The notes below the pieces were generated by a model. The model was not told where the DNA came from. It saw nothing but the letters and a program-made list of their open reading frames with translations, and ran no database searches. Both the position numbers and the translations under genes were made by a program. From NCBI GenBank assembly GCA_023398815.1, contig JAEWRW010000004.1, positions 1-49,518 on the forward strand: a stretch of 49,518 nucleotides of DNA, read 5' to 3'. Shown here one piece after another: positions 1 to 7,533 of this stretch. This stretch comes from Bacillota bacterium. GTDB lineage: Bacteria; Bacillota; Clostridia; Christensenellales; UMGS416. How positions within the stretch are numbered: the stretch's first letter is position 1; each line of letters starts with the position of its first letter.

Positions 1-243
1 GGCGGGATAAACCCGCTCGCGGCTGCCAGTTTCCTTGGTCGTGCGGGGTTTTTACGCGGGAACGCGATGTGCGGAGAAGGGAGGGGTGCCACAGACGAGC
101 TGCGGTGTGCCTTGGGCGGATGAACCGCCCGGCGGCTCGGGGGTCACGCGGAAATTCTTTTCCCCTTCCCTACAACTGTGGGAGGGGCAACGTAAGAAAG
201 GGTTGGTGACGGAAGCAAGTCGTGCCGTCTCCGTTCTTCCTTC
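1..243. repeat. Intergenic repeat mosaic (module F copy and GC hairpins)
   Basis: No gene is supported here. Bases 1-66, read on the minus strand, match 20987-21100: both carry the hairpin GAGCGGGTTTATCCCGC followed by a TAAAAACCCCGCACGACC stretch. A second hairpin, CCCTTCCC with GGGAGGGG, lies near 171-187 and belongs to the CCCTCTCCC-type palindromes also seen near 3650, 5280, 13380, 20160 and 45800. The bases before 244 (GACGG...CGTGCCGTC) resemble the centre of the paired NIR composites, so the partner half-unit of the element at 244-590 may have been lost or replaced. Confidence 0.6.
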
Positions 244-590
244 GGGCGCGTTCGAGTTTCTCCCGGGTTGCTTGGGCGAGCAGCGTGCGCAGCACGCGAC
301 CAGCCCGGGCGATCGGCGGTAGAAAAGCAGGCGACAACGGGCGGGATGTTTGAGTAAGCGCATTGTGGAACAATGCGCTTACGAGTTACCACCGTTGCCT
401 CCCAATCTTGTGCCGGTCGTCCGATCTAGGAAACTCGTCCGCTCGGGCACGCCGGACGCGTGCTCAAGCGTTTCGGGCCGTGAGGGCGACATATGTGTCG
501 CCCTAGCGCCTGGATGGCGCGTAAGGCCCGAACGGGGGTGGCGTTTTTGGGCACTTTTGACGCACTCAAAAGTGCCGCCTAGCGCAGCGT
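244..590 (-). repeat. NIR element half-unit A1, interrupted by two modules
   Basis: This is one half-unit of the nested inverted repeat family. Read on the minus strand the order is terminus, side hairpin P0 (GGCACTTTTG/CAAAAGTGCC), outer helices, internal loop TAACTCG / CTCAAACAT, and an apex hairpin whose lower stem is TAAGCGCATTG/CAATGCGCTTA. A GGGCGAGCAG...CGACCAGCCC module (about 275-305) and a GCGCCTGGATGGCGC module (about 440-535) interrupt it at positions between helices. The outer end reaches the stop codon of the DUF2508 gene. Confidence 0.75.
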
Positions 591-874
591 CACTGATAAC
601 GTTGCTCCATCGCATCTTCATACATCGCATCGCCGCTGCGGAGCTTGCGCATCAAGTACTCGTATTTGCGGCGGGCGGCTTCCACCTCGTAGAGGGCATA
701 CTCAATGAGGTCGGGGTCGGTGACCGAGTTGAAGTACTGCTCAGCGGCGTGCCAGGCGTCCAGCGCGCGCATGGCTTCGGCGGTATATTCGTCTACCGCC
801 GAGGGCGGCAGCGGCTCCACGCCCTCCAGCCGGTCGAGCAGTCGGCGAAAGCCGTCGTTCATCCGTTCCAGCAT
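590..874 (-). CDS. DUF2508 (YaaL-like) family protein
   Basis: This encodes a 94-residue, mostly helical acidic protein. The C-terminal half (FNSVTDPDLIEYALYEVEAA, then RRKYEYLMRKLR) fits the DUF2508/YaaL family, whose conserved core is VTDPDLI...AA...Y.YL. The function of that family is not known to me. The start at 874 is chosen because GGAGG lies 7 bases upstream; an in-frame ATG further upstream lacks such a site. In many Firmicutes yaaL sits directly behind recR; here recR is 23 kb away. The stop codon TGA is immediately followed by the end of repeat element A1, so the last residues could have been altered by an insertion. Confidence 0.75.
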   Translation of the reverse strand: MLERMNDGFRRLLDRLEGVEPLPPSAVDEYTAEAMRALDAWHAAEQYFNSVTDPDLIEYALYEVEAARRKYEYLMRKLRSGDAMYEDAMEQRYQ

Positions 875-1026
875 GGGTGTTCCTCCTTCGCGCGGGGGTT
901 TCCCCGTCCCCTGGAGTATTGCCGGAGTGCCATCCATTCATAACAAAAGCGTGTAAAACACTTTTCTTTTGCTACACGCAGGCATACAATAGGAATCACT
1001 AAAGTTTCCTCATAGGGGGTTTCGCC

Positions 1027-1884
1027 ATGGCGTGGAGACAAGTGCGTGTCTGGCTGGGGTTCGCCGCGCTGGTGGCGGGGCTATGGGTGGCCGTGCTGGC
1101 CCAGCCCGCCTGGGGGGAGGATGCCTTTGGCAATTTGACCAGCCGCATCCCGCCAGTGACGTTGGCGGCGGTGTTCGCCCTGGGCGGGCTGCTGCTGCTC
1201 CATCTGCGGCCCCGCTGGCGTGATTGGCGGGTGCTGACACCGGCGCTGGTGGTCTGCGCCGGCTGCAACGTCGTTCTGACCTGCTGGATGGACTGGTTTC
1301 CAAGACCGGGTGGGCTGTCCGTGGCTCTGTTGGGGCTGCTGGCGGCGGCGCTGGTGCTGGCGTTGGCGCACCCCGCCCTGCCCCGGCCAGACGGCCGAAC
1401 GGTGCTGCTGCGCGCGTTGCTGTTGGTGGGCGTGGTGGTGTTGGCCGCCGTGTTGGATCGTTGGGTGCTCCCCTACCACCCCAGCCGCCGCAGCATTGGG
1501 CCCTTGTGGGGGTACATCGCGGCGCTGATTTCCCTGTGGCTGCTGGCCACTCTGCTGGCGGCGGCCTTGTGGCGTATGCTGGATGACGGCGCGGTGCCCC
1601 TGCCGATGGCGGTGGTGTCGCTGGTGCTCTTCCTGCTGCCGTGGGCGCTGCTGCTGCCCGTGGCCAACCACTTGCGCCTGTTGCTGCGGCTGGGCCTTGT
1701 CACCGACGTGAGCTTCGGCCCCACGGCGGCGCTTTTCGGGCTGTTCCTGGGGCTGGCGATGGGTTGGGCCGTGGATGCTATCCGTCGCCGGCGTGCCCGG
1801 CTGGGGGCGGTTGCGCAGATCCGCGCCACGGGCGGGGAGGTGCAGGGGGAAGAGGCGGCACCACACGCCAAGGGCAGTGTCTGA
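1027..1884 (+). CDS. Polytopic membrane protein of unknown function
   Basis: I do not recognise this 285-residue protein. It is very Leu/Ala/Val-rich with about eight predicted membrane spans (near residues 8-26, 44-60, 72-90, 96-115, 127-145, 160-185, 193-215 and 228-248). It has short loops and a basic cytoplasmic tail beginning RRRRAR near residue 253. An AGGGGG ribosome binding site is placed correctly before the ATG. The gene is divergent from the DUF2508 gene, and a TACAAT box at 985-990 may be its -10 element, without a good -35. It is monocistronic, facing the MFS gene across a shared hairpin. No catalytic or transport motif was seen. Confidence 0.7.
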   Translation: MAWRQVRVWLGFAALVAGLWVAVLAQPAWGEDAFGNLTSRIPPVTLAAVFALGGLLLLHLRPRWRDWRVLTPALVVCAGCNVVLTCWMDWFPRPGGLSVALLGLLAAALVLALAHPALPRPDGRTVLLRALLLVGVVVLAAVLDRWVLPYHPSRRSIGPLWGYIAALISLWLLATLLAAALWRMLDDGAVPLPMAVVSLVLFLLPWALLLPVANHLRLLLRLGLVTDVSFGPTAALFGLFLGLAMGWAVDAIRRRRARLGAVAQIRATGGEVQGEEAAPHAKGSV

Positions 1885-1906
1885 CGCGACAGGAGGGCAG
1901 CAAAAA

Positions 1907-1933
1907 GAGCCGAAGCGCAAAGCTCCGGCTCTC
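1907..1933 (-). terminator. Rho-independent terminator of the MFS gene
   Basis: On the minus strand the stem AGAGCCG / CGGCTCT is followed by TTTTTGC. It lies between two convergent genes and, because A and T runs flank both sides, may partly serve the plus-strand gene too. Confidence 0.75.
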
Positions 1934-1947
1934 TCCCATGATGTGGG

Positions 1948-3123
1948 CTATTCTTTGTCCGCTACCCCCTGCCGTGCCATCTGGGGGCGCACCAGGGTGA
2001 GAAATAGCGTAGCCGCCGCCACCAGCGCGACCGTGAACACCAGGAACATGCCGCCGTACCCCGTGAGCTGCGACACCGCTCCACCGATGAGCGCGCCGAT
2101 GCCCGTGCCGCCGTCAAAGGTGCCGTAGAGGGTGGCGGTGGCCACGCCGCGGCGATCCTCCGGGCACAGGCGATAGGTCAGGGAGTTGACGACCGGGTTG
2201 TTGATGCCGAACCCGAAGCCATTGAGGAACCCTGCCAGCAGCAGCATCGGCAGCGTGTGGGAGAGGCCGACCAGCGCCAGCCCCACCACCAGCAGGCCGA
2301 TGCTGGAGACGATCACCCCCATGGTGCCCAGCCGCCGCAGCAGCGGCTGCACCACCGGGCGGGAGAGCAGCATCCCCCCCACGTACACCGCAAAGTACAC
2401 CCACAGGTTGCCGATGCCTTGGGACATGGCCCACACCGGCAGGAAGGTGTTCAAAAGGCCTGTGGTGAGCGCGATGCAGGTGTTGGCCAGGCAGAGCTTG
2501 AGCACCGATCCCTCAATCACATCGCCGGCGGTGAGCTTGCCCGTGCCGGGCCGTGGCTGGAAGTGCCGGTGGTTGTCCATGGGCAGGAACACCGCGATGG
2601 CCCCAACGCCCAGCAGCCCGCCCACCAGGAACACCGGCCCGTAGCTGCCGCCGGACGACAGCAGCACCGCCAATGCCGGGCCCAGGCTGAGGAACGCGAT
2701 GTTGCAGAGCACGGTGAAGAACCCCACACCCTCCACAAGCCGCCGGGGTGGGGTCACGTCGGTCACCAGCGTGCCGGTGCAATTGGTGTAGGCCGAGTAG
2801 CCAACCCCCTGGATGAGCCGCAGCGCCAGCAGTGCCGCCGGCATCCAAAGCCACCGCAGCGGCACCAGCGCCAGGAGGAAGAGCGCCATACCAAACAGCA
2901 GCATGCCCCGCCGCCCCCGCCGGTCGATGAACGCGCCGAAAAACGGGCGCGTCAGCACGATGCCCACCGTGTACACCGCCGTCAGCAGGCCGATCGTCGC
3001 GCCGTTCATGCCCTGCCCCGCGGCGATGAGCGGGATGGCCGTGTTCATCGTACTCACCGGCATGGCCATCAGGATGGACCCGAAGACCAGCAGGATGTAA
3101 TTCTTGTTCCAGAGTTTCTCCAT
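1948..3123 (-). CDS. Major facilitator superfamily transporter
   Basis: This is a 391-residue integral membrane protein with about twelve hydrophobic spans, the usual size for MFS permeases. The loop after span 2 carries a motif A-like stretch, GAFIDRRGRRGM (residues 63-74), and the region LNGFGFGINNPVVNSL resembles drug/metabolite efflux members. The start is at 3123, where AAGGGTGG lies just upstream; a more distal ATG is unsupported. A promoter-like pair lies at 3153-3182 and a terminator follows the gene. The substrate cannot be read from the sequence; an efflux role is only a guess. Confidence 0.88.
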   Translation of the reverse strand: MEKLWNKNYILLVFGSILMAMPVSTMNTAIPLIAAGQGMNGATIGLLTAVYTVGIVLTRPFFGAFIDRRGRRGMLLFGMALFLLALVPLRWLWMPAALLALRLIQGVGYSAYTNCTGTLVTDVTPPRRLVEGVGFFTVLCNIAFLSLGPALAVLLSSGGSYGPVFLVGGLLGVGAIAVFLPMDNHRHFQPRPGTGKLTAGDVIEGSVLKLCLANTCIALTTGLLNTFLPVWAMSQGIGNLWVYFAVYVGGMLLSRPVVQPLLRRLGTMGVIVSSIGLLVVGLALVGLSHTLPMLLLAGFLNGFGFGINNPVVNSLTYRLCPEDRRGVATATLYGTFDGGTGIGALIGGAVSQLTGYGGMFLVFTVALVAAATLFLTLVRPQMARQGVADKE

Positions 3124-3152
3124 GAAGCCCACCCTTTTGCGTACTGTGCAAC

Positions 3153-3182
3153 AGTATAGCCGGATGGGCTGTGCCCGCACAA
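3153..3182 (-). promoter_or_regulatory. Probable promoter of the MFS gene
   Basis: On the minus strand TTGTGC is followed 18 bases later by TATACT (complement of 3153-3158), about 30 bases before the start codon. The -10 is good and the -35 weak. Confidence 0.55.
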
Positions 3183-3361
3183 GCGGGGCCGTGTGAAAAG
3201 CGCCCCCGATTGTATAGGCATTCCGGGTGGGCGGCGGGGTGAGGAGGGTTTGAGCGGAGGTGCCATTTGCTTATGGGTTGGGTTTTACGACGAGTTGATG
3301 AGGAGAAAACTGCGGGAAGTGCCAGTTAAGGATTGACGAGGGATTTTGTGCGGTACCAAGG

Positions 3362-3898
3362 CGACGCGCTGCCGCGGGCGGTCCTTTTGATGGCGCAAAA
3401 GGACCCAAAACGCCTAGGGCGCGGACGAGTTTCCTAGACCTAACGATCGGCACGAGGCTGAGTAGCAGAGGGCGGTAACTCGCCTTCCCTTATGCTCCGC
3501 AACGGGAAGACTCAGACATCCCGCCCCTCTGTCGTCGGCTGCCTGGCGCCGATCGCTAGGGGGGAACTCGGAACGCGCCCCGAAGGGAGACGAAAAACGG
3601 TGCGCAAAACTTCCGCCGTTCAATCCAGATCCCGGTCTCCCGTCTCTCCCCAGTTTGGGAGGGGTTAGAGAGTTGGGCGTGGCGGCCCATCGGGGCGCGT
3701 TTCGAACTTCCCCCTGGCCATCGGCGCCAGTAGGCTTGCGACAACGGGCGGGATGTTTGAGTTTCCGAATTGCGGAGCAATGCGGAAACGAGTTACCGCC
3801 GTTGCCTCTCGGTCTCGTGCCGGTGGTCAGGTCTTAGAAGTTCGTCCGCGCCCCCTTGCGGTTTTGGGCACTTTTGACGCTGCAAAAGTGCCGCCTAA
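3362..3898. repeat. NIR composite: half-units A2 (+) and A3 (-)
   Basis: Two half-units (3362-3580 and 3692-3898) face each other across a 111-base centre. A2 has the GGTCCTTTTG/CAAAAGGACC form of hairpin P0, A3 the GGCACTTTTG/CAAAAGTGCC form. Helix P2 is CGAGTT/AACTCG in A2 and CGAACTTC/GAAGTTCG in A3, and P4 is AGAGGGCGG/CCGCCCCTCT in A2 but AACGGCGG/CCGCCCGTT in A3, so pairing is kept by double changes. Apex stems are CTTCCC/GGGAAG and TTTCCG/CGGAAA. The centre carries a CTCTCCCC...GGGAGGGG palindrome. Confidence 0.85.
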
Positions 3899-4135
3899 GG
3901 GTCTTACACCGCATCCCAGGATGCATGGGCGAGCAGCCGGGTTGCAGGGCCGAGCAGTGTGCGAAGCACACGACCAGGCGGCCAAAGGCCGCCACCAGCC
4001 AGCGGCTATGGCGTGGCTTTTGCAACGCCATCACGTCCCTCGGCTTAGCGCCATCTAGGTTGCATAGGCGAGCAGCGCGCGGAAGCGTGCGACCAGCCTA
4101 GGCGCCTAGGCCACGCGGCAGCGCCTCCTTTGGTA
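3899..4135. repeat. Compound palindromic modules inside the outer end of A3
   Basis: Between the P0 hairpin of A3 and a terminus-like sequence (CACGCGGCAGCGCC, about 4112-4126) lie three modules. First is a GGATGCATGGGCGAGCAG module (3919-3999) with stems GTGTGC/GCACAC and GGCGGCC/GGCCGCC. Then comes an inverted GATGGCGCTAAG module with GATGGCGT/CGCCATAG arms (about 4000-4050), and then a second GGCGAGCAG...CGACCAGCC module (about 4065-4100). The first module is nearly the same as 22612-22691 inside dnaX. No gene is supported from here to 4270 apart from the promoter of the next gene. Confidence 0.7.
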
Positions 4136-4219
4136 CTCTCTTTTATTTTGCAACGACTACGCTTTACCCACCCAAAAAGCGAAATGCTTCTCTAGCACCT
4201 ACAAAACCGAAGCGACCCT

Positions 4220-4248
4220 TGCCCACCAGCCCCGCCCATGCTATGGTA
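4220..4248 (+). promoter_or_regulatory. Probable promoter of the P-loop kinase gene
   Basis: TTGCCC (4220-4225) and TATGGT (4243-4248) are 17 bases apart, about 22 bases before the start codon. The same TTGCCC -35 occurs in the cca promoter. Confidence 0.6.
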
Positions 4249-4270
4249 ATGCCAACAGGAGGCAGGACGC

Positions 4271-4831
4271 ATGAACGAACCCATCGTGTTCATTGGCCCC
4301 ATGTGTGCCGGCAAAAGCACCGTGGCGGCGCAGGTTTCCGCGCGCATCGGCTGGCCACGGGTGGAGCTGGACGAGGTGCGCTGGCCCTACTATGAGGAGA
4401 TCGGCTTCAACCGGGATGCCGAGCGTGCCGCCTATGAGACCGGCGGGATGGACGGCGTCTTTGCCTATTGGAAGCCATTCGAGGCCCACGCCGTCTGCCG
4501 GGCGGTGTCAGACTACCCCGGCCACGTCATCGACCTGGGCGCGGGGCACAGTGTGTACGACGAGCCCGACAGCTTTACCCGCGTGCGCACCGCATTATCC
4601 CCCTGCCCCGTCATTCTGCTGCTGCCCTGCGCCGATATCGACCGTGCCGAGGGCATCTTGGCCGAGCGCCTGCGCCAGCTGACAGACGAGCCAGCGGCCT
4701 TTGTTTTGAACCGCCACTTTTTGGAGAGCCCCTGCAATGCCCTCTTGGCCAAGCACACGCTCTATACCGAGGGGGAGAGCGCGGAGGAGACGGCGGAGCG
4801 GGTGGTGGGGTTGGTGGCAGGGGAAAAGTAG
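4271..4831 (+). CDS. P-loop kinase-like protein (shikimate kinase-type fold)
   Basis: This encodes a 186-residue soluble protein. The Walker A motif GPMCAGKST occupies residues 9-17 and is followed by a conserved acidic segment (VELDEVRWPYYEE, about residues 33-45), the arrangement seen in shikimate kinase-like and other small-molecule kinases. A hydrophobic strand (PVILLLPCADIDRA) precedes an arginine-rich lid-like segment. AGGAGG lies 8 bases before the ATG. The gene is flanked on both sides by repeat elements and has no operon partner. The phosphorylated substrate is unknown, and it need not be a shikimate kinase. Confidence 0.75.
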   Translation: MNEPIVFIGPMCAGKSTVAAQVSARIGWPRVELDEVRWPYYEEIGFNRDAERAAYETGGMDGVFAYWKPFEAHAVCRAVSDYPGHVIDLGAGHSVYDEPDSFTRVRTALSPCPVILLLPCADIDRAEGILAERLRQLTDEPAAFVLNRHFLESPCNALLAKHTLYTEGESAEETAERVVGLVAGEK

Positions 4832-4918
4832 CCAGGGCTGGCTGCAAATCGGAGCATCAGGCGATAGTGCCACCTAATTGGTCTGTATTGCTGTGCCCTA
4901 TTTCCTATCCTTACAAAG

Positions 4919-5135
4919 GCGCCTGCCGCGGGCGGTCCTTTTGTAAGGCGCAAAAGGACCCAAAACGCCTTTGGGCGCGGATGAGTTTCCTAGACCTGAC
5001 GATCGGCACGGGATTGAGTAGCAGAGGGTGGTAACTCGCCTTTCCTTATGCTCCGCAACGGGAAGACTCAAACATCCCACCCCTCTGTCGCCAGCTATGT
5101 GCCGCCGATCGCCCGGGGAAAACTCAAACGCGCCC
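4919..5135 (+). repeat. NIR element half-unit A4 (solo)
   Basis: This is a single half-unit with the order terminus (CCTGCCGCGGGCGG), P0 (GGTCCTTTTG/CAAAAGGACC), P1 (GGGCGCG), P2/P3 arms, GGTAACTCG loop, apex hairpin (CTTTCC/GGGAAG), CTCAAACAT loop, and return arms ending ACGCGCCCC. No facing partner follows, although 5136-5175 (CACGATCAACTTCCGC) resembles the conserved centre of the paired copies. It may be a composite that lost its second half. Confidence 0.8.
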
Positions 5136-5400
5136 CGAAGGGAGATGGCACGATCAACTTCCGCTGCCGCAGCGGGACTTGGTGGAAGAATAAGCTACCA
5201 CCAGGGACAGATGACGTTTTTGCCGTCGGTTCTACTCCCAGATAGAGATGCGGACGCAAATGGCAAAGGCAGTCTTTCCCCTCCCCCAGGTTCGGGGGAG
5301 AGGTTGGGGAGAGGGTTGCGCCCATTGACGGGTTGTAGAGGGCGAAGATCATAGCCACACCCCTTACGCCTCGCAGTTTCAGCACCTTCCTAAAACAACA
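5136..5400. other. Intergenic remainder with one GC palindrome
   Basis: No coding region is supported. A CCCCTCCCCC...GGGGGAGAGG palindrome with a GGTTGGGGAGAGGG tail lies at about 5277-5325 and belongs to the CCCTCTCCC-type family seen at several other places in the window. Confidence 0.5.
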
Positions 5401-5402
5401 CA

Positions 5403-5425
5403 CCGCCCGGCCATTGGCCGGGCGG
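5403..5425 (-). terminator. Rho-independent terminator of the AKR-MBL operon
   Basis: A perfect 10-bp stem CCGCCCGGCC / GGCCGGGCGG with a 3-base loop is followed on the minus strand by TGTGTTGTTTT. It lies about 25 bases beyond the MBL stop codon. Confidence 0.85.
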
Positions 5426-5450
5426 CGCTGGTTCGTTGTTCGGCGCAATC

Positions 5451-6404
5451 CTACTTCTTCTCGAAGATGTTATTCGGATTGAACCCCAGGAAGTTGCGGC
5501 CCTTGGTGATCATTTTGGAGGTGGTGGCGTCCATGTCAAAGCCCTTGACCGGGCCGTCGGTGGGCTTGACGGGGGCCGACCCCAGTTTCAACCGGCCGGA
5601 ACCCCAGAAGTTTGGCACCTCGGTCATGCTGTAGGTGCCGTTCAATATCTGGTGGCACAGGTCGATGACGTTGGGCAGGCAGTCGTCCTCCAGCGGCAGG
5701 CCCAGGGGGCGGAAGTCGTGGTGGCCGTTGTAGATGCCGTCGTACTGGTCAGCCATGTCACGCATGCGCTCGAGGTAGCGCAGGGCCGTCTCCACGGGGC
5801 AGGCACCGATGCCCAGGTTGTAGTTGAGGGCGTCGCCGCAGAAGAGGCTGCGGGTCTGCTCATCCAGGAACATCATCTCGCCGGGGGCGTGGCCGGGGCA
5901 CTCGTAGGCCGTCACGATGCGCCCGCCGCCCAGGTCGAACTTCTGCCCGTCGGTGAGGGGCAGGAACACCGGCTTGGGGTCGCCGGGGGCCGGGTCGCGC
6001 AGGTCCACGTCCAGGTCAAAGGCATAGGGGCGGAACATGGTGAACGCGCTCAACAGCCGGCCCTTTTGCCGGGAGGAGATGCGCGCGATGTCCTCCCGCC
6101 GCTTGGCCGCCGGGAAGGGCAGAGGGCGGCCCTCCAGCTCCTTGGGGTGGAGGTATACCTCCGGGAACTGGTAGCAGTTGCCGGTGTGGTCGGGGTGATT
6201 GTGGCTGACGACCACGATGAGCGGCTTGTCGGTGATCTTCTCCACCGCACCCTTCAGGTCGCCGATGCCCATGCCACAGTCGATGAGCATGGCACGCTCG
6301 GTGCCGACGAGCAGGAACAGGCTGGCGCAGTCAAATTCGTCGATTTCCCAGGTATCCGGCTTGAACTGCACCATGGGGAAGAGGGTGGTCAACTCCTGGG
6401 CCAT
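5451..6404 (-). CDS. MBL-fold metallo-hydrolase
   Basis: This is a 317-residue soluble metallo-beta-lactamase-fold hydrolase. Metal ligands are visible: HNHPDH at residues 68-73 (the HxHxDH motif), H172 in CPGHAPGEMM, D191 in LFCGDALN and H228 in YNGHHD. The order and spacing match the binuclear zinc site of the family. The substrate is unknown. AAGGAG precedes the ATG. The gene follows the aldo/keto reductase gene by 25 bases on the same strand, so the two are probably co-transcribed, and a terminator follows. Linkage to sugar genes suggests a lactone or ester substrate, which is inference. Confidence 0.88.
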   Translation of the reverse strand: MAQELTTLFPMVQFKPDTWEIDEFDCASLFLLVGTERAMLIDCGMGIGDLKGAVEKITDKPLIVVVSHNHPDHTGNCYQFPEVYLHPKELEGRPLPFPAAKRREDIARISSRQKGRLLSAFTMFRPYAFDLDVDLRDPAPGDPKPVFLPLTDGQKFDLGGGRIVTAYECPGHAPGEMMFLDEQTRSLFCGDALNYNLGIGACPVETALRYLERMRDMADQYDGIYNGHHDFRPLGLPLEDDCLPNVIDLCHQILNGTYSMTEVPNFWGSGRLKLGSAPVKPTDGPVKGFDMDATTSKMITKGRNFLGFNPNNIFEKK

Positions 6405-6429
6405 GGGGTTCTCCTTCAGGCGGTGCGCC

Positions 6430-7392
6430 TCATTTTTTCACGTTGGTGTTGAAGAATAGCTCGAACTCGGGCAGGGTGTCGGTGAAGGCCCGGCCGATGC
6501 GCTCGATGGCCGCGATGTCCTCCGCCGCCAGCCGCCAGCCGGATGCCGCAGCGTTCTCCTCGGCCTGGGCAGCGGTGCGCGCGCCCACGATGGCGCTGGT
6601 CATGCCGGGCTGGGCCGTCGTCCAGTTGAGGGCCGTCTGCCCCAACGTCTTGCCATATTTCGCGGCGATGGGCCGGATTTCCTCCACAGAATTCAGGCAC
6701 CTTTCAAATATTCCGGGTTGGAAGAGCGCGGCCCGTGCCCGGCCATCACCCTCGGGGAATTTCCAATCCGGCGTGAATTTGCCGGTGAGCAGGCCCTGGG
6801 CCAGCGGGCTGTAGGCCGCTACGGCGATATCGTTCTTGGCGCAGAAGGCAATGGCCTCCTCCTCCCACCGCCAGAAGAGGCTGAAGCAGGGCTGCAGCGC
6901 GTCAAAACGGTGGATGGCCAGGGCCTCCTCCATCTGCGCCACGCTGAAGTTACTCACACCGATGGCGCGGATCTTGCCCTCCTTGATGAGGTCGTCGAGG
7001 GCACCCATCGTCTCCTCAATCGGGATGCCGCTGTTGCTCGGGTAGTGGATGTAGTAAAGGTCGATGCAGTCGGTACCCATGCGCTTGAGGCTGCCCTCGC
7101 AGGCCTTTTTCACGTCGGGGGCGCGGAGGTTCGACTGCCAGACCTTGCTGGCCAGCACGACCTTTTGGCGGCGGCCGCCGGTGAGCGCCTTGCCAATCAC
7201 TTCCTCCGAGTGGCCCCGGCCGTAGATCTCGGCGGTGTCGATGAAGTTGATGCCCAGGTCGATGGCGCGCTCAATTGCGCGGACGCTCTCGTCGTCCTCC
7301 GCCCCACCCCAGTAGTCGCCGCCGGTGACCCAGCAGCCCAGCGAAATCTCCGACACATCGATGTCGGTGCGGCCCAGTTTGCGGTATTCCAT
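6430..7392 (-). CDS. Aldo/keto reductase
   Basis: This encodes a 320-residue NAD(P)H-dependent oxidoreductase with a TIM-barrel fold. The catalytic tetrad of the AKR family is present: D52 (FIDTAEIYG), Y57, K83 (LASKVW) and H116 (YYIHYPS). The C-terminal NADPH-binding part (GARTAAQAEENAAA) is typical of YajO/Kv-beta-like members. The start at 7392 has AAGGAGG at the right distance; the upstream in-frame ATG does not. It is the first gene of a two-gene operon with the MBL hydrolase. Its substrate is probably a sugar or sugar-derived aldehyde or ketone, judged only from neighbouring sugar genes. Confidence 0.9.
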   Translation of the reverse strand: MEYRKLGRTDIDVSEISLGCWVTGGDYWGGAEDDESVRAIERAIDLGINFIDTAEIYGRGHSEEVIGKALTGGRRQKVVLASKVWQSNLRAPDVKKACEGSLKRMGTDCIDLYYIHYPSNSGIPIEETMGALDDLIKEGKIRAIGVSNFSVAQMEEALAIHRFDALQPCFSLFWRWEEEAIAFCAKNDIAVAAYSPLAQGLLTGKFTPDWKFPEGDGRARAALFQPGIFERCLNSVEEIRPIAAKYGKTLGQTALNWTTAQPGMTSAIVGARTAAQAEENAAASGWRLAAEDIAAIERIGRAFTDTLPEFELFFNTNVKK

Positions 7393-7533
7393 GTGTGTGT
7401 CCTCCTTTGTGTGGTGTAATTTTATCACCCGGCCCTCCGCTGTGTGTGGGGAGGGCGGTGGGTGGTTCGTGCGGTTTGTTGGTGTGGCGCGGATGGTGCG
7501 CCGCCGATCACAAATTTGTTATACGATACGTTA

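Noticed and set aside
350..943. A 197-codon plus-strand frame across a repeat element
   Set aside because: It runs through NIR half-unit A1 and antisense to the DUF2508 gene, with no ribosome binding site.
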